A DNA stretch of 64,000 nucleotides from Ferrigenium kumadai (GCF_018324385.1 NZ_AP019536.1:62001-126000), one strand, 5' to 3'; shown: positions 1-9,214, counted from the stretch's first letter. The notes: a model not told the origin generated them from the letters alone. Program-made: numbers and translations.

Positions 1-1
1 C

Positions 2-487
2 ACTTACGATGTCGGCTATCTGCGCTACAACTATCCGGCGACGTACCCGGCTCCCATGAACACGGTCATTGGCACGACGACCTGGGCCAAGGGCGACACC
101 GACGAGCTCTACGGTGCGCTGGGCTACAAGTGGTTCACCCTCAAATATTCGCACAGCCTGGGCAACACTTTTGCGCTGCCCAATGCGAGTGGCACCAGCT
201 ATATCGACCTGAGCGCCAGCTACCCCATCCCGGATACCGGCATCACCCTTGGGGCGCATTACGGCAAGCAGACTTACAAGGGGGTGACAGCGGATGCGCT
301 GAAAGCGGCCAGTTTCGATCCTACTTACTCCGACTACAAAGTCAGCGTGAGCAAGGATTTCAGCGGATTCGTGGCGGGTCTCGCCTACAGCAAGACCAAC
401 GCCAAGGATTTCGGGTACTACAGCACCGCGCTGAACAAGAACCTGGGGAAGGGCACTTTCGTATTGTCCCTGAGCCGCTCGTTCTAA
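2..487 (+). CDS. TorF-like putative porin, C-terminal part (5' end outside window)
   Basis: The reading frame is open from the first bases of the window and ends with TAA at 485-487, so only the last ~161 residues are present. The protein alternates short beta-strand-like stretches with tight turns (YDVGYLRYNY, SYIDLSASYPIPDTG, GITLGAHYG) and ends in an aromatic residue (SLSRSF), as outer-membrane barrel proteins do. The pattern resembles the conserved TorF/Gcw_chp family of putative porins, often found beside glnK-amtB in betaproteobacteria. It lies 45 nt before glnK with only a hairpin between, so cotranscription is likely. The family assignment is from memory of motifs; the substrate is unknown. 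Confidence 0.72.
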   Translation, partial: TYDVGYLRYNYPATYPAPMNTVIGTTTWAKGDTDELYGALGYKWFTLKYSHSLGNTFALPNASGTSYIDLSASYPIPDTGITLGAHYGKQTYKGVTADALKAASFDPTYSDYKVSVSKDFSGFVAGLAYSKTNAKDFGYYSTALNKNLGKGTFVLSLSRSF

Positions 488-496
488 CAACCATAG

Positions 497-871
<375 letters not shown>

Positions 872-881
872 GGAGAACATC

Positions 882-2384
882 ATGCGAAAACTCTTTGTAC
901 TTTTTGCCCTGCTGGCAGCGTTATGCGGCATGTCCGTCGCGGCTTATGCCGAAGACGCGGCAGCCGTGGCCGAGGCGGTCTCCGCCGTGGCTGAAGCGGC
1001 GCCGGCAACCGCAGTCGTTGCTCCTGCAGCCGCTGCGCAAGCAACCCCGGCCCCTGCGCCCGTTCCTAACAAGGGCGACACCACCTGGATGCTGACCGCT
1101 ACCTTGCTGGTGATCATGATGTCCATCCCCGGCCTGGCCCTGTTCTACGGTGGCCTGGTGCGCAGCAAGAACATGCTGTCGATGCTCATGCAGGTGTTCA
1201 GCATCTTCGCGCTGATCACCGTGCTGTGGGCGATCTACGGCTACTCGCTGGCGTTCACCACAGGCAACGCGTTCGTCGGCGGCTTCGACCGCCTGTTCCT
1301 GAAGGGTATCTTCGATCCGGTATCCGGTAGCGTTGCCAATGCGGCTACTTTCAGCAAGGGCGTGGTCATCCCTGAGTTCGCCTTCGTCGCGTTCCAGGCC
1401 ACCTTCGCGGCCATCACGGTGGCTCTGGTCGTGGGTGCATTCGCTGAGCGCATGAAGTTCTCCGCGGTGCTGTTGTTCTCTGCACTGTGGTTCACCTTCG
1501 CCTACCTGCCTATCGCCCACATGGTGTGGTTCTGGGCGGGTCCCGATGCCTATACTGACCAAGCTGCGGCTGATGCGGCCAATGCGACGGCTGGCTGGCT
1601 GTTCCAGAAAGGTGCGCTCGACTTCGCGGGCGGTACCGTGGTGCACATCAACGCCGCGATCGCCGGTCTGGTCGGTGCCTTCCTGATCGGCAAGCGTATC
1701 GGCTACGGCAAGGAGCCGATGGCACCGCACAATCTGGTGATGACCATGCTGGGCGCTGCATTGCTGTGGGTGGGTTGGTTCGGTTTCAACGCGGGCTCCG
1801 CGCTGGAAGCGGGCGGCACTGCGACCCTGGCCTTCGCCAACACGCTGATCGCGACCGCCGCTGCCGTGCTGACCTGGCTGGCTGCGGAATGGATGGTGAA
1901 GGGCAAGCCCAGCCTGCTGGGTGCGGCTTCCGGTGCGGTGGCCGGTCTGGTCGCCATCACTCCGGCTTGCGGCTGGGTCGGTATCGGCGGTGGACTGGCT
2001 ATCGGCGCGCTGGCAGGTGTGGTCTGCTTCTGGGGTGTGACTGGCCTGAAGAAGCTGCTGGGTGCGGACGATGCGCTGGACGTGTTCGGCATCCATGGCG
2101 TGGGCGGCATCCTGGGTGCGTTGCTCACCGGCGTGTTCAACACCTGGAGCCTGGGCGGCACCGGCATCGTCGATTACGTGAACAACACCATCGTCGATAC
2201 CACTATCGGCGGCCAGGTGTGGATCCAGGCACAGGCGGTGCTGACCACGGTGGTCTGGTCCGGAGTGGTCGCCTTCGTCTGCTACAAGATCGTCGACCTG
2301 ACCATCGGCCTGCGCGTGAAGGAAGAAGACGAGCGCGAAGGCTTGGATACGACGTCCCACGGCGAGCGTGCTTACAACCTGTAA
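882..2384 (+). CDS. amtB: Ammonium transporter AmtB
   Basis: The product is 500 residues. The start at 882 is chosen because AAGGAG lies just upstream and it gives a clean signal peptide (MRKLFVLFALLAALCGMSVAAYA), followed by an Ala/Pro-rich linker of about 45 residues and about 11 membrane segments. The paired pore histidines are visible in GTVVHINAAIAG and in FGIHGVGGILGALL, and the Amt signature region around GWFGFNAGSALEAGG is intact. It conducts ammonium/ammonia across the inner membrane and is gated by GlnK from the gene immediately upstream. The long Ala/Pro linker is a low-complexity feature common in betaproteobacterial AmtB. A strong terminator follows. Confidence 0.96.
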   Translation: MRKLFVLFALLAALCGMSVAAYAEDAAAVAEAVSAVAEAAPATAVVAPAAAAQATPAPAPVPNKGDTTWMLTATLLVIMMSIPGLALFYGGLVRSKNMLSMLMQVFSIFALITVLWAIYGYSLAFTTGNAFVGGFDRLFLKGIFDPVSGSVANAATFSKGVVIPEFAFVAFQATFAAITVALVVGAFAERMKFSAVLLFSALWFTFAYLPIAHMVWFWAGPDAYTDQAAADAANATAGWLFQKGALDFAGGTVVHINAAIAGLVGAFLIGKRIGYGKEPMAPHNLVMTMLGAALLWVGWFGFNAGSALEAGGTATLAFANTLIATAAAVLTWLAAEWMVKGKPSLLGAASGAVAGLVAITPACGWVGIGGGLAIGALAGVVCFWGVTGLKKLLGADDALDVFGIHGVGGILGALLTGVFNTWSLGGTGIVDYVNNTIVDTTIGGQVWIQAQAVLTTVVWSGVVAFVCYKIVDLTIGLRVKEEDEREGLDTTSHGERAYNL

Positions 2385-2418
2385 CGACTCCTCCCGGAGC
2401 TGCAAAGGCTCCGTTTCA

Positions 2419-2443
2419 GGGCACCGCAAGGTGCCCTTTTTTA
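2419..2443 (+). terminator. Rho-independent terminator after amtB
   Basis: GGGCACC (2419-2425) and GGTGCCC (2430-2436) form a 7-bp stem with a GCAA tetraloop, followed by a T-run (2437-2443). It lies about 35 nt after the amtB stop and closes the porin-glnK-amtB unit. Confidence 0.9.
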
Positions 2444-2518
2444 TTCGGCAGCCGGAAAGTTTTGTCGCCTGATGGGGTAGAATCCCGCGCCCTTTTGCAC
2501 TAACTCTGAAGTCAATCT

Positions 2519-3409
2519 ATGTGGTTCAAGAATCTCCTCGTCTATCGTCTGAATAACTGGGATACAACGCCCGAAGCCCTCGAAGAAAAACTCTCGCAAC
2601 ACGCCCTGCAGGCCTGCTCCGGCATGGAGATGCAGAGCCGCGGCTGGGTGTCGCCCAAGGCGGAAGGAGAGCCTTACGTGCATACGCTCGGTTCGCAGAT
2701 GCTGATCAGCCTCGGCACCGAGAAGAAGCTCCTCCCCGCAACCGTGATCAACCAGTTCGCCAAGTCCCGCGCAGCCGAAGTCGAAGAGCAGCAGGGATAC
2801 AAACCCGGGCGCAAGCAACTGAAGCAGATCAAGGAAGCCATCACCGACGAGCTGTTGCCGCGTGCCTTCGCCATCCGTCGCAAGACCTGTGCATGGATCG
2901 ACCCGGTCGGCGGTTTCATGGTGGTCGATGCGGCAAACTATGCCAAGGCCGACGAACTTGTCGAAATGCTGTTCAAGGCGCTGGATGGCTTCACGCTCAC
3001 GCCAGTCAAGACCGACGTCTCCGCAACCACCGCGATGACCGGCTGGCTGGCCGGTGACGATCTGCCGGGCTCGTTCACCATCGACCGCGATTGCGAATTG
3101 CGCGGAACAGGCGAAGAGCGCGCGAGCGTGCGTTACATCCGTCATGCCCTCGAAGTGGATGAGATCAACAAGCATATCAAGGCGGGCAAGGAAGTCGCAC
3201 GGCTGGCCATGACCTGGAACGACAGGCTTTCCTTCGTCCTGCACGAGAACCTGCAGCTCAAGCGCCTCGCACCCTTGGATATCCTCAAGGAACAGACGGA
3301 CATCAGCGACCAGGACGACGTGTTCGACACGGATTTTGCCATCATGACCGGCGAGTTGAAGAAGCTGCTGCCAGATATCATCGATGCACTGGGCGGCGAG
3401 CGCACCTGA
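2519..3409 (+). CDS. rdgC: Recombination-associated protein RdgC
   Basis: The 296-residue product opens with MWFKNLLVYRL, the typical RdgC start, and contains family blocks such as SRGWVSP, LLPATVIN and the C-terminal ERASVRYIRHALE. RdgC forms a ring-shaped dimer that binds double-stranded DNA and restrains RecA, acting on the nucleoid. Length is close to that of the E. coli protein (303 aa). The gene stands alone between the amtB terminator and tRNA-Gly, so it probably has its own promoter, although none is clear in the roughly 75 nt upstream. Confidence 0.93.
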   Translation: MWFKNLLVYRLNNWDTTPEALEEKLSQHALQACSGMEMQSRGWVSPKAEGEPYVHTLGSQMLISLGTEKKLLPATVINQFAKSRAAEVEEQQGYKPGRKQLKQIKEAITDELLPRAFAIRRKTCAWIDPVGGFMVVDAANYAKADELVEMLFKALDGFTLTPVKTDVSATTAMTGWLAGDDLPGSFTIDRDCELRGTGEERASVRYIRHALEVDEINKHIKAGKEVARLAMTWNDRLSFVLHENLQLKRLAPLDILKEQTDISDQDDVFDTDFAIMTGELKKLLPDIIDALGGERT

Positions 3410-3455
3410 ATAGCAGTCGGATGATATTGCACTAGCCGAACTGAAAAAGGCGCTG

Positions 3456-3461
3456 TATAAT
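3456..3461 (+). promoter_or_regulatory. Probable -10 box of the tRNA-Gly promoter
   Basis: A perfect TATAAT (3456-3461) lies 36 nt before the mature tRNA 5' end. A GC-rich stretch (GCGGCCC) follows, resembling a stringent discriminator. No good -35 is seen at 17 nt; TTGCAC (3427-3432) is 23 nt away, so the -35 assignment is open. Confidence 0.45.
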
Positions 3462-3496
3462 TGCGGCCCTTCACTAGCACCAAGTTGGTGAGATAC

Positions 3497-3572
3497 GCGG
3501 GAATAGCTCAGTTGGTAGAGCGCAACCTTGCCAAGGTTGAGGTCGAGAGTTCGAGACTCTTTTCCCGCTCCA
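3497..3572 (+). tRNA. tRNA-Gly (anticodon GCC)
   Basis: A full cloverleaf can be read. The acceptor stem is GCGGGAA (3497-3503) / TTCCCGC (3562-3568). The D-arm contains AGCTCAGTTGGTAGAGC. The anticodon stem CAACC/GGTTG encloses the loop TTGCCAA with anticodon GCC (3530-3532). The T-arm contains the GTTCGAG-type loop sequence. CCA (3570-3572) is encoded in the DNA. It decodes GGC/GGT, the main glycine codons in this GC-rich DNA. It is a single tRNA between rdgC and relA with its own terminator. Confidence 0.97.
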
Positions 3573-3604
3573 GATCAAGTGGACACGACGAGAGTCGTGT
3601 CTGG

Positions 3605-3631
3605 AAAAAGCCGGAGCGATCCGGCTTTTTT
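3605..3631 (+). terminator. Rho-independent terminator after tRNA-Gly
   Basis: AGCCGGA (3609-3615) pairs with TCCGGCT (3620-3626) around a GCGA loop and is followed by a T-run. A second hairpin, GACACGAC/GTCGTGTC, lies between the tRNA 3' end and this terminator and may help 3' processing. Confidence 0.9.
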
Positions 3632-3680
3632 GTTTTTGGCGCGGCGCATGCACCTCCATGCGTTGGTGCGATAATGCCGC

Positions 3681-5894
3681 ATGGTTTCCGTTCCTCACCA
3701 TCCCCTTTCCGGCCAAGACATGGCGGACATCCGCTCCCTGCTCGATGCCTTGCCCAAGACCTATACCCCGGCCGAAGTCGAGGCGATACGCCATGCCTGT
3801 GAATTGGCCGCGCCGCTCTATGCGGGACATGCCGAACTGACCGGCGCACCGCTGTTGCAGCATGCGCTGGGCGCGGCTGCCATCCTTGCCGGCATGAACA
3901 TGGACTTCGAGACCATCGCCGCCACCATCCTGCATGCGGTGCCGGAATATCTGCCCGACTGGCAGGAGACGCTGGAAGCCCGTTTTGGCGGCAACATCGT
4001 CAGCCTGGTCCAGGGCATCTCGCGCATGGAGCAGATCCAGGAATTCAGCGAGATGGAGGGGCTGCACGAGAGGGAGAGGAAGAAAGGCGACGGTGCGCAG
4101 CAGATCGAAGGCCTGCGCAAGATGCTGCTGGCCATGGTGCAGGACATCCGCGTTGTGCTGATCAAGCTCGCCGAGCGTACCCAGACCATGCGCAGCCTCG
4201 CGGGTGCGAGCGCGGAGCAGCAGCAGCGCATCGCACGGGAGACGCGCGGCATCTTCGCGCCGCTTGCGAACCGCCTCGGTGTATGGCAAGTGAAGTGGGA
4301 GCTGGAAGATCTCTCGCTGCGCTACATCGAGCCGGAGTTGTACAAGCGTATCGCCAGGCTGCTGGACGAGCGCCGCGCGGATCGCGAGCAATATATCGCC
4401 GACACGGTGGCGCAGCTCAAACGGGAGCTGGAACAGGCTGGCATCAAGGCCGAGGTGACCGGCCGCCCCAAGCACATCTACAGCATCATCAACAAGATGA
4501 AGCGCAAGCATCTGGATTTCAGCGAGCTCTACGACGTGCGTGCGGTGCGCATCCTGGTGGACGACATCAAGGATTGTTATGCGGCGCTGGGGCTGGTACA
4601 CAACCTGTGGCAACCGATCCCCGGCGAATTCGACGACTATATCGCCCATCCCAAGAGTAACGACTACCGTTCGCTGCACACAGCGGTAGCCGGTCCGCGC
4701 GGGCTTGCGGTCGAGGTGCAGATCCGCACCCACGAGATGCACCACCATTCTGAGCTGGGGGTCGCGGCGCACTGGCGCTACAAGGAGGGCGGCAAGTCCG
4801 ATGCCGGGTTCGACGAAAAGATCGCCTGGCTGCGCCAGATACTGGAATGGAAAGAAGAGGTGGCCGGCAGCGGCGACCTGGTGGAGCAGTTCAAGAGCGA
4901 GCTGTTCCACGACCAGGTCTACGTGCTCACGCCACAGGGCAAGGTGATCGACCTGCCCAAGGGCGCGACGCCGGTGGATTTCGCCTATACCCTGCACACC
5001 GATCTAGGGCACCGCACGCGCGGTGGCAAGGTGGACGGCAGCATCGTGCCGCTCAATTACAAGCTGCAGAACGGTCAGCGCGTGGAGATCCTCACCGCCA
5101 AGCAGGGCGCGCCGAGCCGAGACTGGCTGAATCCCGCACTGGGCTACCTGCAAAGCTCGCGTGCTCGCGCCAAGGTGCGGCAGTGGTTCAAGCTGCAGAG
5201 TTTCGACGAGAACGTAACCCAGGGCCGCGCACAGCTGGACCGCGAGTTGCACCGGCTGGGCATCGCTTCTTTCAATCAGGAAAAGCTCGCCCAGAAACTG
5301 CACTTCCACAAGCTGGAAGACTTCCTCGCCGCCATCGGGCACGGCGACGTCACGCAACACCAGATCGCCGCTGCCATCCAGAGCGAACTGCCTGCCAGGG
5401 CCGAAACGGCGAAGCCGCTGGCTACGCGACCGGCAGCCGAACGCGCCTCGCCGTCGGGCATCCTGGTGGAAGGGGTAGGCAACCTGCTGACCAAGATGGC
5501 CAAATGCTGCAAGCCCGCGCCGCCCGATGCCATCGTCGGCTACGTCACGCGCGACCGGGGGGTGACGATACACCGCCGCGATTGCCCGGCCATGCTGCGC
5601 CTGCCGGAGACCCGGCGCGGCCGTATGCTCGGTGCCCAGTGGGGAGGCAGCAAAGGCGAGGTCTTCGCCGCGGATATCGAGGTGGAGGCCTACGACCGAC
5701 AAGGCCTGCTGCGCGACATCGGCGACCTGTTCGTGCGGGAGAAGGTCAATGTCACCGGCGTGGAAAGCCTGAGCAAGGATAATGTGGCGAGGATGCGCTT
5801 CTCGGTCGAGATCGCCAACCTGGAGCAGCTAAGCCGGTTACTCGCGTTGATCCATCAGATCCCCAATGTCATGACTGCGCGCCGGCGCGCCTGA
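3681..5894 (+). CDS. relA: GTP pyrophosphokinase RelA ((p)ppGpp synthetase)
   Basis: The 737-residue product has the long RSH layout: a pseudo-hydrolase HD region (~30-190), a synthetase domain (~240-360) with TGRPKHIYSIINKM and HPKSNDYRSLHT, TGS (VYVLTPQGKVIDLPKGATPVDFAY), a zinc-finger-type block (MAKCCKPAPPDAIVGY) and a C-terminal ACT domain. Two features mark it as monofunctional RelA. The HD dyad is lost (ILHAVPEY instead of LHDvvED), and the synthetase carries EFDD (Glu316-Asp319) rather than the RxKD of bifunctional SpoT. It makes (p)ppGpp at ribosomes with uncharged tRNA. ATG 3681 is the first start; ATG 3720 is an alternative; neither has a strong ribosome-binding site. Confidence 0.94.
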   Translation: MVSVPHHPLSGQDMADIRSLLDALPKTYTPAEVEAIRHACELAAPLYAGHAELTGAPLLQHALGAAAILAGMNMDFETIAATILHAVPEYLPDWQETLEARFGGNIVSLVQGISRMEQIQEFSEMEGLHERERKKGDGAQQIEGLRKMLLAMVQDIRVVLIKLAERTQTMRSLAGASAEQQQRIARETRGIFAPLANRLGVWQVKWELEDLSLRYIEPELYKRIARLLDERRADREQYIADTVAQLKRELEQAGIKAEVTGRPKHIYSIINKMKRKHLDFSELYDVRAVRILVDDIKDCYAALGLVHNLWQPIPGEFDDYIAHPKSNDYRSLHTAVAGPRGLAVEVQIRTHEMHHHSELGVAAHWRYKEGGKSDAGFDEKIAWLRQILEWKEEVAGSGDLVEQFKSELFHDQVYVLTPQGKVIDLPKGATPVDFAYTLHTDLGHRTRGGKVDGSIVPLNYKLQNGQRVEILTAKQGAPSRDWLNPALGYLQSSRARAKVRQWFKLQSFDENVTQGRAQLDRELHRLGIASFNQEKLAQKLHFHKLEDFLAAIGHGDVTQHQIAAAIQSELPARAETAKPLATRPAAERASPSGILVEGVGNLLTKMAKCCKPAPPDAIVGYVTRDRGVTIHRRDCPAMLRLPETRRGRMLGAQWGGSKGEVFAADIEVEAYDRQGLLRDIGDLFVREKVNVTGVESLSKDNVARMRFSVEIANLEQLSRLLALIHQIPNVMTARRRA

Positions 5895-5895
5895 G

Positions 5896-6258
5896 CAGGC
5901 TACCGAAAAACTACTGGTGAAACGACTAGCCATTCAACTAGGCCGTCAAAATACAACGGCCAAGTTGCTGGTTATGCGGTGGTCATCTGCGGCGTTGCGC
6001 GGTATTGGCTCCGGCATAACGCGCTTCGCGCATTAGCCTCCACCGAAACTGCGTTTTCGCTTCCTGTGCGTAGCGGTCGCAGCCTTAGCTGCGGGTACCG
6101 CACGGCCTACCCCTTGCGGGTGCGCCTACCCACTGGGTATGTCTCGTCACTCCGTTGACCAGCGACTTGCTGGCGCTTGCGCCAGCTTAGTCGATTGGCC
6201 ATGCAAAGCTCCGTGCGCCTTGCAGCTGACCATCCTCGCGACGTTTTTTGGTAGCCTG
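5896..6258. repeat. 363-bp non-coding element bounded by 16-bp inverted repeats
   Basis: The 380 bp between relA and the convergent kinase gene hold no plausible gene. They are bounded by CAGGCTACCGAAAAAC (5896-5911) and GTTTTTTGGTAGCCTG (6243-6258), which match as inverted repeats at 15 of 16 positions. Inside are further palindromes, for example GCTGGCGC/GCGCCAGC and TACCCA/TGGGTA. Two internal words, CTGCGGCGTTGCG (5987-5999) and ATGTCTCGTC (6139-6148), recur in the same order in the ptsH-ptsI spacer (20124-20264). This suggests a dispersed, non-autonomous, MITE-like or structured repeat family. No target-site duplication is obvious. Confidence 0.6.
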
Positions 6259-6274
6259 ATCTGAAGGTTATTCT

Positions 6275-7234
6275 TTACGCGCCGAACGAGTCGGGCATGC
6301 TGCTGCGCGAGAAGCCGCTGCGGGAGAAATCCCGGTCCGTCGACATGAAGCGGGACAGCACCGACTGCGTGGACATGCTGAAGCCGCGATACAGGTCGAC
6401 GTCGTAATCGGACATGCGGATCACGTGGGCGGCTTCGCCGAGGTCGCGGATGAACTCGCTCCAGTCGGCATAACGCTCGTCCTTGTTCTTTTTCAGGGCG
6501 CGGTCGATCACGGCGACCAGCGCCGGCGGCAGGCCCTGGCGATGCTTGACGATGGGCGAGATCGGGAAGTTCAGGATCGCGATGCGCGCCTCGAATTCGC
6601 TATCGGCCTCGAAGGTGTGCCTGCCGCACAGCAGGCGGTACAGCACCGCGCCGAGGGCGTAGATGTCGGCACGCTCGTCCAGCGGTTGCCCCTCCAGTTG
6701 CTCAGGCGACATGTAAGCGAGGCTGCCGGCCACCATCTCGCCGGCGGTGCCGGTCGGGATCGCGCAGCCGAAGTCGGTCAGCTTGGCTTGGCCGTTGGGC
6801 ATCAGGATGATGTTCTCCGGTTTCACGTCGCGGTGCACCACGCCCTGGCCGGCGATGTACTGCAGCGCGAAGGCGACCTGTTCGACGACCGAGATCACGG
6901 TATTGACCGGCAGCAGCGTGTCGCCGTGCTGATGGCGGTCCAGCGGCACGCCTTTGACGTATTCCATCACCACATAGGGGCCGCTCTGGTCGTCGAGGTG
7001 GGCGGAGAGCAGGCGTACGATGTTCTTGTGCTCCAGTTTGCCGACCAGCGCGACCTCGTTGGCCATGAGCTTGCGGTAGGGCTCGGACTGGCAGGTCTTG
7101 CGCAGCTGTTTGATCGCGACCGAGGCGAACTTCTTCTCTTCGAGGGCCAGATAGACGTCCGAGCTCGCGCCGGTGCCGATCTGCTCGACGATGGAGTAGT
7201 TGCCGATGTGGGTTGGTGCGGAAGGTGCCGCCAT
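6275..7234 (-). CDS. Eukaryotic-type serine/threonine protein kinase
   Basis: The 319-residue product has a complete Hanks-type kinase domain (residues ~13-275): glycine loop IGTGASSDVYLA (19-30), Lys42 in VAIKQL, catalytic loop HRDVKPEN (134-141, Asp136), DFG (154-156), and an APE-like SPEQ followed by DERADIYALG. The C-terminal ~45 residues form a Ser/Arg-rich tail (SRSGFSRSS) that could hold autophosphorylation sites. There is no transmembrane segment or sensor domain, so it is a cytosolic kinase. The neighbouring gene upstream on the same strand encodes a cNMP-binding-like/GGDEF protein, with about 105 nt between. The substrate is unknown; an FHA-domain cyclase at 48.6 kb is one conceivable phospho-reader in the same genome. 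Confidence 0.92.
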   Translation of the reverse strand: MAAPSAPTHIGNYSIVEQIGTGASSDVYLALEEKKFASVAIKQLRKTCQSEPYRKLMANEVALVGKLEHKNIVRLLSAHLDDQSGPYVVMEYVKGVPLDRHQHGDTLLPVNTVISVVEQVAFALQYIAGQGVVHRDVKPENIILMPNGQAKLTDFGCAIPTGTAGEMVAGSLAYMSPEQLEGQPLDERADIYALGAVLYRLLCGRHTFEADSEFEARIAILNFPISPIVKHRQGLPPALVAVIDRALKKNKDERYADWSEFIRDLGEAAHVIRMSDYDVDLYRGFSMSTQSVLSRFMSTDRDFSRSGFSRSSMPDSFGA

Positions 7235-7338
7235 CCGGAGTGTTCAGCGAATTAGACCTGGTATCCGACAGGTCCGGGCGCAAAAGATTCCATGGGCCGC
7301 CATTCGCCCCGGCACCGCGGCCCCTGACGTATCTGGCG

Positions 7339-8286
7339 TCAGTGGAACACCTCCACGCGGTTCCGTCCCGCCTGCTTGGCGCGGTAGAGCGCCTGGTCCG
7401 CCTCGTGGATGAGATGCTCCAGTTTTTCGTTATGCTGGGTCGGCGTGATGCCGATGGAGAGCGTGACATGGAACGAGATGTCGTCGGAACGGATCTCGGC
7501 GGCAGCGATCTTGGCGCGCAGCCGTTCCGCGACCATCTTGGCCGCGTCCAGGTCGGCCTCGGTCAGCAGCACGGCGAATTCCTCGCCGCCGTAGCGGGCC
7601 AGCAAGTCGTGGGGCCTCAGGTTCTCCGCCATGCATTTCGCGACGGTCTTCAGCGCGAGGTCGCCGACCAGGTGGCCGTAGGTGTCATTGATCTTCTTGA
7701 AATGATCGATGTCCACGACCATGACCGCGAACGGTTGCTTGTTGTGCGAACAACGCTGTAAGGCGCGCGGGAAGGCCTTGCCCATCCAGTGGCGGTTGTA
7801 GACCCCGGTCAGGGCATCGGTCGATGCCTGGTGCTCGAAGTGCGATTTCGAGCGCTGCGTATCGACGATCGTCTTGTTGTCGTTGCGCAGCCGGCTGGCG
7901 AGGATGGACAGCAGGTTGCTGGTGACGGTGCGCGAATTGTTGATCAGCGACCATACCGTATCGTAGGGAATGGACAGGATGCGGCAGGGCTCGGCGGCAA
8001 CGACGATCGCGGAAGGGTATTTGCCGTCGATCAGGGAGACTTCGCCGACGCACTCTCCGGCACGGAGCGAGGTGTGTTCCTGCGATTCCTGGGCGATCAG
8101 ATAGACATTCAGCGAGCCGTCGAGTATCAGGTGGAGGTGATGGTTCTGGGCCTCCGGCTGCAGCAGCCGTTCGCCGGTCTCCAGGCTGCGCACGATGCTG
8201 TGTTCCAGCATGTAGTCGAAACTCTCGAAGTCCATGCCTTTGAATAAGGCGTTCTGTCTGATCAGGGCTTGATCTGTCGGGTTCAT
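7339..8286 (-). CDS. Cyclic-nucleotide-binding-like domain + GGDEF diguanylate cyclase
   Basis: The start at 8286 (MNPTDQALIRQNALF) gives 315 residues; an upstream extension would run into purU. Residues ~15-125 are a cNMP-binding-type beta-barrel (LETGERLLQPEAQ, LILDGSLNVYLI, GECVGEVSLIDGKYPSAIV). The usual phosphate-contacting Arg of the RxA motif is replaced (PSA), so cAMP binding is uncertain. Residues ~150-315 are a GGDEF domain with an intact active site GGEEF (233-237) and inhibitory-site RPHD (224-227). It should therefore make c-di-GMP with product feedback. It lies near two c-di-GMP riboswitches and a second GGDEF gene. It starts 46 nt after the purU stop on the same strand. Confidence 0.9.
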   Translation of the reverse strand: MNPTDQALIRQNALFKGMDFESFDYMLEHSIVRSLETGERLLQPEAQNHHLHLILDGSLNVYLIAQESQEHTSLRAGECVGEVSLIDGKYPSAIVVAAEPCRILSIPYDTVWSLINNSRTVTSNLLSILASRLRNDNKTIVDTQRSKSHFEHQASTDALTGVYNRHWMGKAFPRALQRCSHNKQPFAVMVVDIDHFKKINDTYGHLVGDLALKTVAKCMAENLRPHDLLARYGGEEFAVLLTEADLDAAKMVAERLRAKIAAAEIRSDDISFHVTLSIGITPTQHNEKLEHLIHEADQALYRAKQAGRNRVEVFH

Positions 8287-8332
8287 TGTTGCCTGCCTTG
8301 TCGATGCCGAAAATTGTTCCGCCGGAGCGCCG

Positions 8333-9184
8333 TTAACGGAACACGATGGTCTTGTTGCCGCACACCAGCACGCGGTCTTCCACATGGTAGCGCAGGCCGC
8401 GCGACAGCACGGTCTTCTCGATGTCGCGCCCGTAGCGCACCAGATCGTCCACCGTGTCGCCGTGGTCGATGCGCACCGTGTCCTGTTCGATGATCGGCCC
8501 TGCATCCAGTTCGTCGGTCACGTAATGGCAGGTCGCGCCGATGAGCTTTACCCCTCGCTGATAGGCCTGGTGATACGGCTTTGCTCCGACGAAGGAGGGC
8601 AGGAAACTGTGGTGGATGTTGATGACTCGTCCCGGATAGCGCTGGCACAGCCAGGGCGGCAATATCTGCATGAAGCGCGCCAGTACCATTGCATCGCCGC
8701 GATATTCCTCGAACAGCGCCGAGATGCGCTGGAACGCCGCCTCTTTATTCGCCATGTCCACATGGATGAACGGGATGCCGTGCCACTCGACGAAGCTGCG
8801 CAGGTCCTCGTGGTTGGAGATCACGCAGGGGATGTCCACCTGCAGCTCGCCGCTGCGCCAGCGGTGCAGCAAGTCGTCCAGGCAATGGTCCTGTTTGCTT
8901 ACCAGCACCACCAGGCGCTTCTTTAACGCCGAGTCGGAAAGCTGCCAGTCCATGTTGAATTCGTCCGACAGTGCAGAGAAACGGCGGTGGAATTCTGCCG
9001 CATCGAACGGCAGCGAGTCGGCGCGTATCTCCTGGCGCATGAAGAAACGCTGCGCTTCCTGCTCGGTGTGATAGCTTGCCTCGACGATGAACCCGCCGTG
9101 CTGGGCGATGAAGCCGCTTACTGCCGCGATGATTCCCGTCCGGTCCGGGCAGGAGATGGTCAGGGTATAGCGGCGGATGGTCAT
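8333..9184 (-). CDS. purU: Formyltetrahydrofolate deformylase PurU
   Basis: The 283-residue product has an N-terminal ACT domain (YTLTISCPDRTGIIAAVSGF) and a C-terminal formyl-transferase-type hydrolase domain with NIHHSFLPSFVGAKPYHQAY and the following GATCHYVTDELDAGPIIEQ. It hydrolyses 10-formyl-THF to THF and formate, balancing the one-carbon pool and supplying formate to PurT. The ATG at 9184 is chosen because GAGGAA lies about 8 nt upstream. A TTG at 9199 would put that site inside the gene. It stands between two GGDEF genes on the same strand, with no obvious functional link. Confidence 0.94.
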   Translation of the reverse strand: MTIRRYTLTISCPDRTGIIAAVSGFIAQHGGFIVEASYHTEQEAQRFFMRQEIRADSLPFDAAEFHRRFSALSDEFNMDWQLSDSALKKRLVVLVSKQDHCLDDLLHRWRSGELQVDIPCVISNHEDLRSFVEWHGIPFIHVDMANKEAAFQRISALFEEYRGDAMVLARFMQILPPWLCQRYPGRVINIHHSFLPSFVGAKPYHQAYQRGVKLIGATCHYVTDELDAGPIIEQDTVRIDHGDTVDDLVRYGRDIEKTVLSRGLRYHVEDRVLVCGNKTIVFR

Positions 9185-9214
9185 GCTGATGTTCCTCAAT
9201 ACGGTTTTGGATAT

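Noticed and set aside
921..2429. Long open frame (502 codons) on the minus strand opposite amtB
   Set aside because: It mirrors the GC-rich codon pattern of amtB, is His/Gln/Arg-rich without domains, and lacks a ribosome-binding site.
3474..4997. Minus-strand open frame opposite relA (507 codons)
   Set aside because: It is antisense to conserved relA and the tRNA, with low-complexity composition; an artefact of codon bias.
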